A stretch of DNA of 64,000 bases, taken from positions 1,922,001 to 1,986,000 of the forward strand of contig NZ_SWBM01000001.1 of NCBI RefSeq assembly GCF_005116465.1, given 5' to 3'. This DNA comes from Robertmurraya kyonggiensis (GTDB taxonomy: Bacteria; Bacillota; Bacilli; Bacillales; Cytobacillaceae). Shown here piece by piece: positions 61,590-64,000 of the stretch. The first letter of the stretch is position 1, and each line of letters opens with the position of its first letter. Position numbers and translations under genes: made by a program. A model generated the notes under the pieces. The model was not told where the DNA came from. It ran no database searches and saw only the letters and a list, made by a program, of their open reading frames with translations.

Positions 61590-63668
61590 TTATGAAAAAT
61601 TTTGCGTGCTATCATTTGCAATATCTAATTTTTCAAGCTTGTAATATAAATTTCGTAGCGAAAGTCCTAAGGCTTTTGCTGTTTCCGTTTTATTCCCTTT
61701 CATTTTTGCCAACGTATCGATAATAATATTCCTTTCATACTGCTCCAATAAGCTATTCAAGGATTCACCGTTAGAAATCGGCGAAAAAGATGGCTCCACT
61801 TTTGTTTCTTGGCTCATTTTTAGTTCAGGAATATGATGGACGTCGATTTCATTTTCATGATAGTTCATAAAAATGACGGCTCGTCCAAGAATATTATCTA
61901 GTTCCCGCACATTCCCCGGCCAATTATATTGAAGCAAAAGCTTCATAGCAGCAGGTGTAATTCCTTCAACATTACGACCATAATCCTGGTTTATCTTTTG
62001 TAAAAGTCGATTGCACAAGGAAGGAATATCCTCTTTTCTATCTCTTAATGGCGGAATATGAATCGGCATTCGATTGAGGCGATAATATAAATCCTCACGG
62101 AATGTACCGTTTATGATCCCTTTTTCAATATTAACATTTGTAGCTGCGATGACTCTTACATTGATGGAAATCGGTTTTGTTCCGCCAACTCGGGTAATTT
62201 CATTTTCTTGTAGGACTCTTAATAGTTTCGCTTGTGTATTAGCTGATAATTCACCAATCTCATCCAAAAAAATACTACCATTATTGGCTTCTTCAAAAAG
62301 CCCTCGTTTCCCGCCTCTCTTTGCTCCTGAGAAAGCACCTTCCTCATATCCAAAAAGTTCACTCTCTAACAAAGATTCTGAAAGAGCCGCACAGTTTACT
62401 CGAACGAATTTATTGTACTTTCGATCACTTGCATTATGTATTGCATGGGCAAACAACTCCTTACCCGTACCTGACTCACCACGAAGAAGAACTGTCGCTG
62501 GTGTCTTCGCTCCAAGCTTTGCTTGTTCTATCGCTAATTGAAATTCGGTTGAGTCACCAATAATATCTTCAAAGGAATACTTAGCCTCAAGAGTACGAAT
62601 AATCTGCCTTGCTCGATTTAATTCTCGATTTAAGTTCTTTATTTCAGACATATCATGTATGACGCCAACACTGCCCTTTAGCTTCCCATCAACAATTACA
62701 GGAGCTACATTCACAATTACTTCACGCTTATGAGGACCTAATCGCATGGCAACTCCACGGACAGGCTTCCTTGTCTTTAACACCTGCATATGCATACTCT
62801 CGTCGCCTTCTGAGATATCCGCTGTTGCCGGCTGACCGATTACCTCGTCTTCACTTAAACCCGTAATTCGTGTATAGGCGGGATTGATAATAATCCCTTT
62901 TCCATATTCATCAACTACAGAAATGGCTTCCTCACTTGACTGAATAACAGCCTCAAGCATTGTTTGGATTTCTTTTTGGTTCGTTAATTCTTCCGCTAGA
63001 TTAACAACCTCGGTGATATCCTTAAACACAGCAAAGGCACCGATTAACTGATGGTTTTCATCAATCATAGGTATACGGGTTGTAATAATTTTCAATCCAT
63101 TTGCAAGGACTTGCTCCTGGTTCGACTCCGGACGACCCGTTCGTATTATCATTGGCAAACGACTTGTCGGAATAACATCTAAAACATTTTGACCAATAAC
63201 GTCACTCTTCTTTACCCCAATCATCTTTGCTGCACTTTTGTTTATCAAAATGATCCGAGTATTCTTATCAACAACAAGCATGCCGTCATCTGTTGCATTA
63301 AAAATCAAATCATGTTTATATGTTTCATTTTCCAGTCTGGTAATAAGCTCTTCCTTTTCCTCAATTAGCTTTGCGATAAGGTAAGCTACACTACCAGGAA
63401 TCAATACCGTATTTCGATTTCTTTTTTCAAGAATCCCTTTAAATACTTCGTCTTTCCCAGTTACCTCGATAATAATATCAATAGGATCATGTAAATGCGC
63501 TGTCCAGTCAGTATCTATTGAAATACCGTGTTCTTTTGCAAATTGCATCCCTGGAGCATTTTCATCAACATCGATGACAACTTTAACATCTAAGACGGCT
63601 GTTTCTTTTAAAATTTTAAGAATGGCCAGACCACCGGTCCCTGCGCCAACAATCATCACCGTTTGCAT
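61590..63668 (-). CDS. bkdR: Sigma-54-dependent activator BkdR
   Basis: A 692-residue enhancer-binding protein. Residues 1-100 look like a Rossmann domain ([16 protein letters not shown], then GSVAYLIAK). Two PAS domains follow at about 118-230 and 238-345. The AAA+ domain has Walker [10 protein letters not shown] (396-404), Walker B FLDE (467-470), and sigma-54 contact loop GAFSGA (444-449) where GAFTGA is usual. A Fis-type HTH ([20 protein letters not shown]) ends the protein. It should activate the SigL promoter of ptb. The dinucleotide-like N-terminal domain may sense a cofactor; that is inference. Confidence 0.92.
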   Translation of the reverse strand: MQTVMIVGAGTGGLAILKILKETAVLDVKVVIDVDENAPGMQFAKEHGISIDTDWTAHLHDPIDIIIEVTGKDEVFKGILEKRNRNTVLIPGSVAYLIAKLIEEKEELITRLENETYKHDLIFNATDDGMLVVDKNTRIILINKSAAKMIGVKKSDVIGQNVLDVIPTSRLPMIIRTGRPESNQEQVLANGLKIITTRIPMIDENHQLIGAFAVFKDITEVVNLAEELTNQKEIQTMLEAVIQSSEEAISVVDEYGKGIIINPAYTRITGLSEDEVIGQPATADISEGDESMHMQVLKTRKPVRGVAMRLGPHKREVIVNVAPVIVDGKLKGSVGVIHDMSEIKNLNRELNRARQIIRTLEAKYSFEDIIGDSTEFQLAIEQAKLGAKTPATVLLRGESGTGKELFAHAIHNASDRKYNKFVRVNCAALSESLLESELFGYEEGAFSGAKRGGKRGLFEEANNGSIFLDEIGELSANTQAKLLRVLQENEITRVGGTKPISINVRVIAATNVNIEKGIINGTFREDLYYRLNRMPIHIPPLRDRKEDIPSLCNRLLQKINQDYGRNVEGITPAAMKLLLQYNWPGNVRELDNILGRAVIFMNYHENEIDVHHIPELKMSQETKVEPSFSPISNGESLNSLLEQYERNIIIDTLAKMKGNKTETAKALGLSLRNLYYKLEKLDIANDSTQNFS

Positions 63669-63929
63669 GATGCCTCTACCGCCTTTAGTTTAATCAGTTC
63701 CATATGGGAAGTGCTAAAAAATTTTAAAGCTCTATGTACATTGCAGAATCTATTTAGTAAGAAAAATTTTTCATGGTAGATGATTCACTCTACCTTGAAT
63801 ATTTTTGCATACATTCTTATTGTAGTGTTTAATTTTCACTTTGACAATTTTTCTTTGGAAAGTTTTCGCCTATTTATGTAGGAAAAGGCATGCTATAATA
63901 TAGGGGAAGAATAAGGAAAGAGGATATTT

Positions 63930-64000
63930 ATGATACGAATCTTTGCGTTATTAATATTGGTCATACCTGGAGCTTTTGCAGCTTATGGAGTGAAATTAAT
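63930..64000 (+). CDS. yqzF: DUF2627 family membrane protein (YqzF), N-terminal part
   Basis: Only the first 23 codons are in the window. They read MIRIFALLILVIPGAFAAYG followed by VKL, the characteristic start of the small DUF2627 membrane proteins found divergent from bkdR in Bacillus. ATG at 63930 follows AAAGAGG. The function is unknown and the C-terminal end is outside the window. Confidence 0.8.
   Translation, partial: MIRIFALLILVIPGAFAAYGVKL

Overview
The window is a chromosomal segment of a low-GC, endospore-forming Bacillaceae bacterium. It carries spoVA, spoIIA/sigF, dacF, spoIIM and mciZ, Gram-positive-type ribosome binding sites, a proline T-box, and promoters that look like sigma-A, sigma-E, sigma-F/G, sigma-H and sigma-L sites. 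Gene order from lysA (left edge, minus strand) to bkdR and the DUF2627 gene (right edge) broadly follows the corresponding Bacillus subtilis yqx/yqk/yqj/yqi region. There are several lineage-specific gains and losses, so this is not B. subtilis itself. I do not assign a species.

Layout. 1-7 kb: sporulation block lysA, spoVAF, spoVAEA, spoVAB, spoVAA, a 52-bp tandem-repeat array, sigF, spoIIAB, spoIIAA, dacF. The spoVA operon lacks spoVAC, spoVAD and spoVAEB at their usual place. 7-10.5 kb: nucleoside catabolism operon drm-punA-pdp. 10.7-15.3 kb: xerD, yqzK, fur, spoIIM, an endonuclease Q homologue, nudF and the tiny cell-division inhibitor gene mciZ. 15.4-21.8 kb: small and conserved-unknown genes (aldo/keto reductase, YqkE, thiolase, a SASP-like peptide, DUF2085, a lipoprotein, YqkD hydrolase, a frameshifted Uma2 gene, YqkB). 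21.5-25 kb: SOS-type Y-family polymerase with a YolD-like partner behind two LexA boxes, then yqjQ and yqjP. 25-30.3 kb: T-box controlled proI, namA, rnz, zwf.

30.3-35.8 kb is an accessory insert between zwf and gndA. It holds an MFS exporter, a sipW / TasA-like / secreted coiled-coil cassette, an alpha/beta-hydrolase-like protein and a GNAT acetyltransferase. 35.8-41.4 kb: gndA, a 59-codon membrane peptide, DNA polymerase IV, a TerC protein, a stand-alone cis-prenyltransferase (uppS paralogue) and a stand-alone CheW protein. 41.5-47.9 kb: PepT-like peptidase, a propionyl-CoA-type carboxylase subunit, methylmalonyl-CoA epimerase, the stressosome miniprotein Prli42, a BsuPI-domain lipoprotein, a second 52-bp tandem array, YqjA and a bacilliredoxin. 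48-63.7 kb: meaB-mutB-mutA and the bkd branched-chain keto-acid operon (ptb, bcd, buk, lpdV, bkdAA, bkdAB, bkdB), with a sigma-54 promoter and its activator BkdR.

Metabolic logic. Bcd and the BKD complex turn branched-chain amino acids into acyl-CoAs. Ptb and Buk convert these to acids and ATP. The carboxylase, epimerase, mutase and MeaB can carry propionyl-CoA from valine or isoleucine to succinyl-CoA. The most unusual items are the trimmed spoVA operon, the SipW/TasA-like cassette, and two intergenic arrays with the same exact 52-bp period that share short sequence cores with each other and with a third intergenic site.
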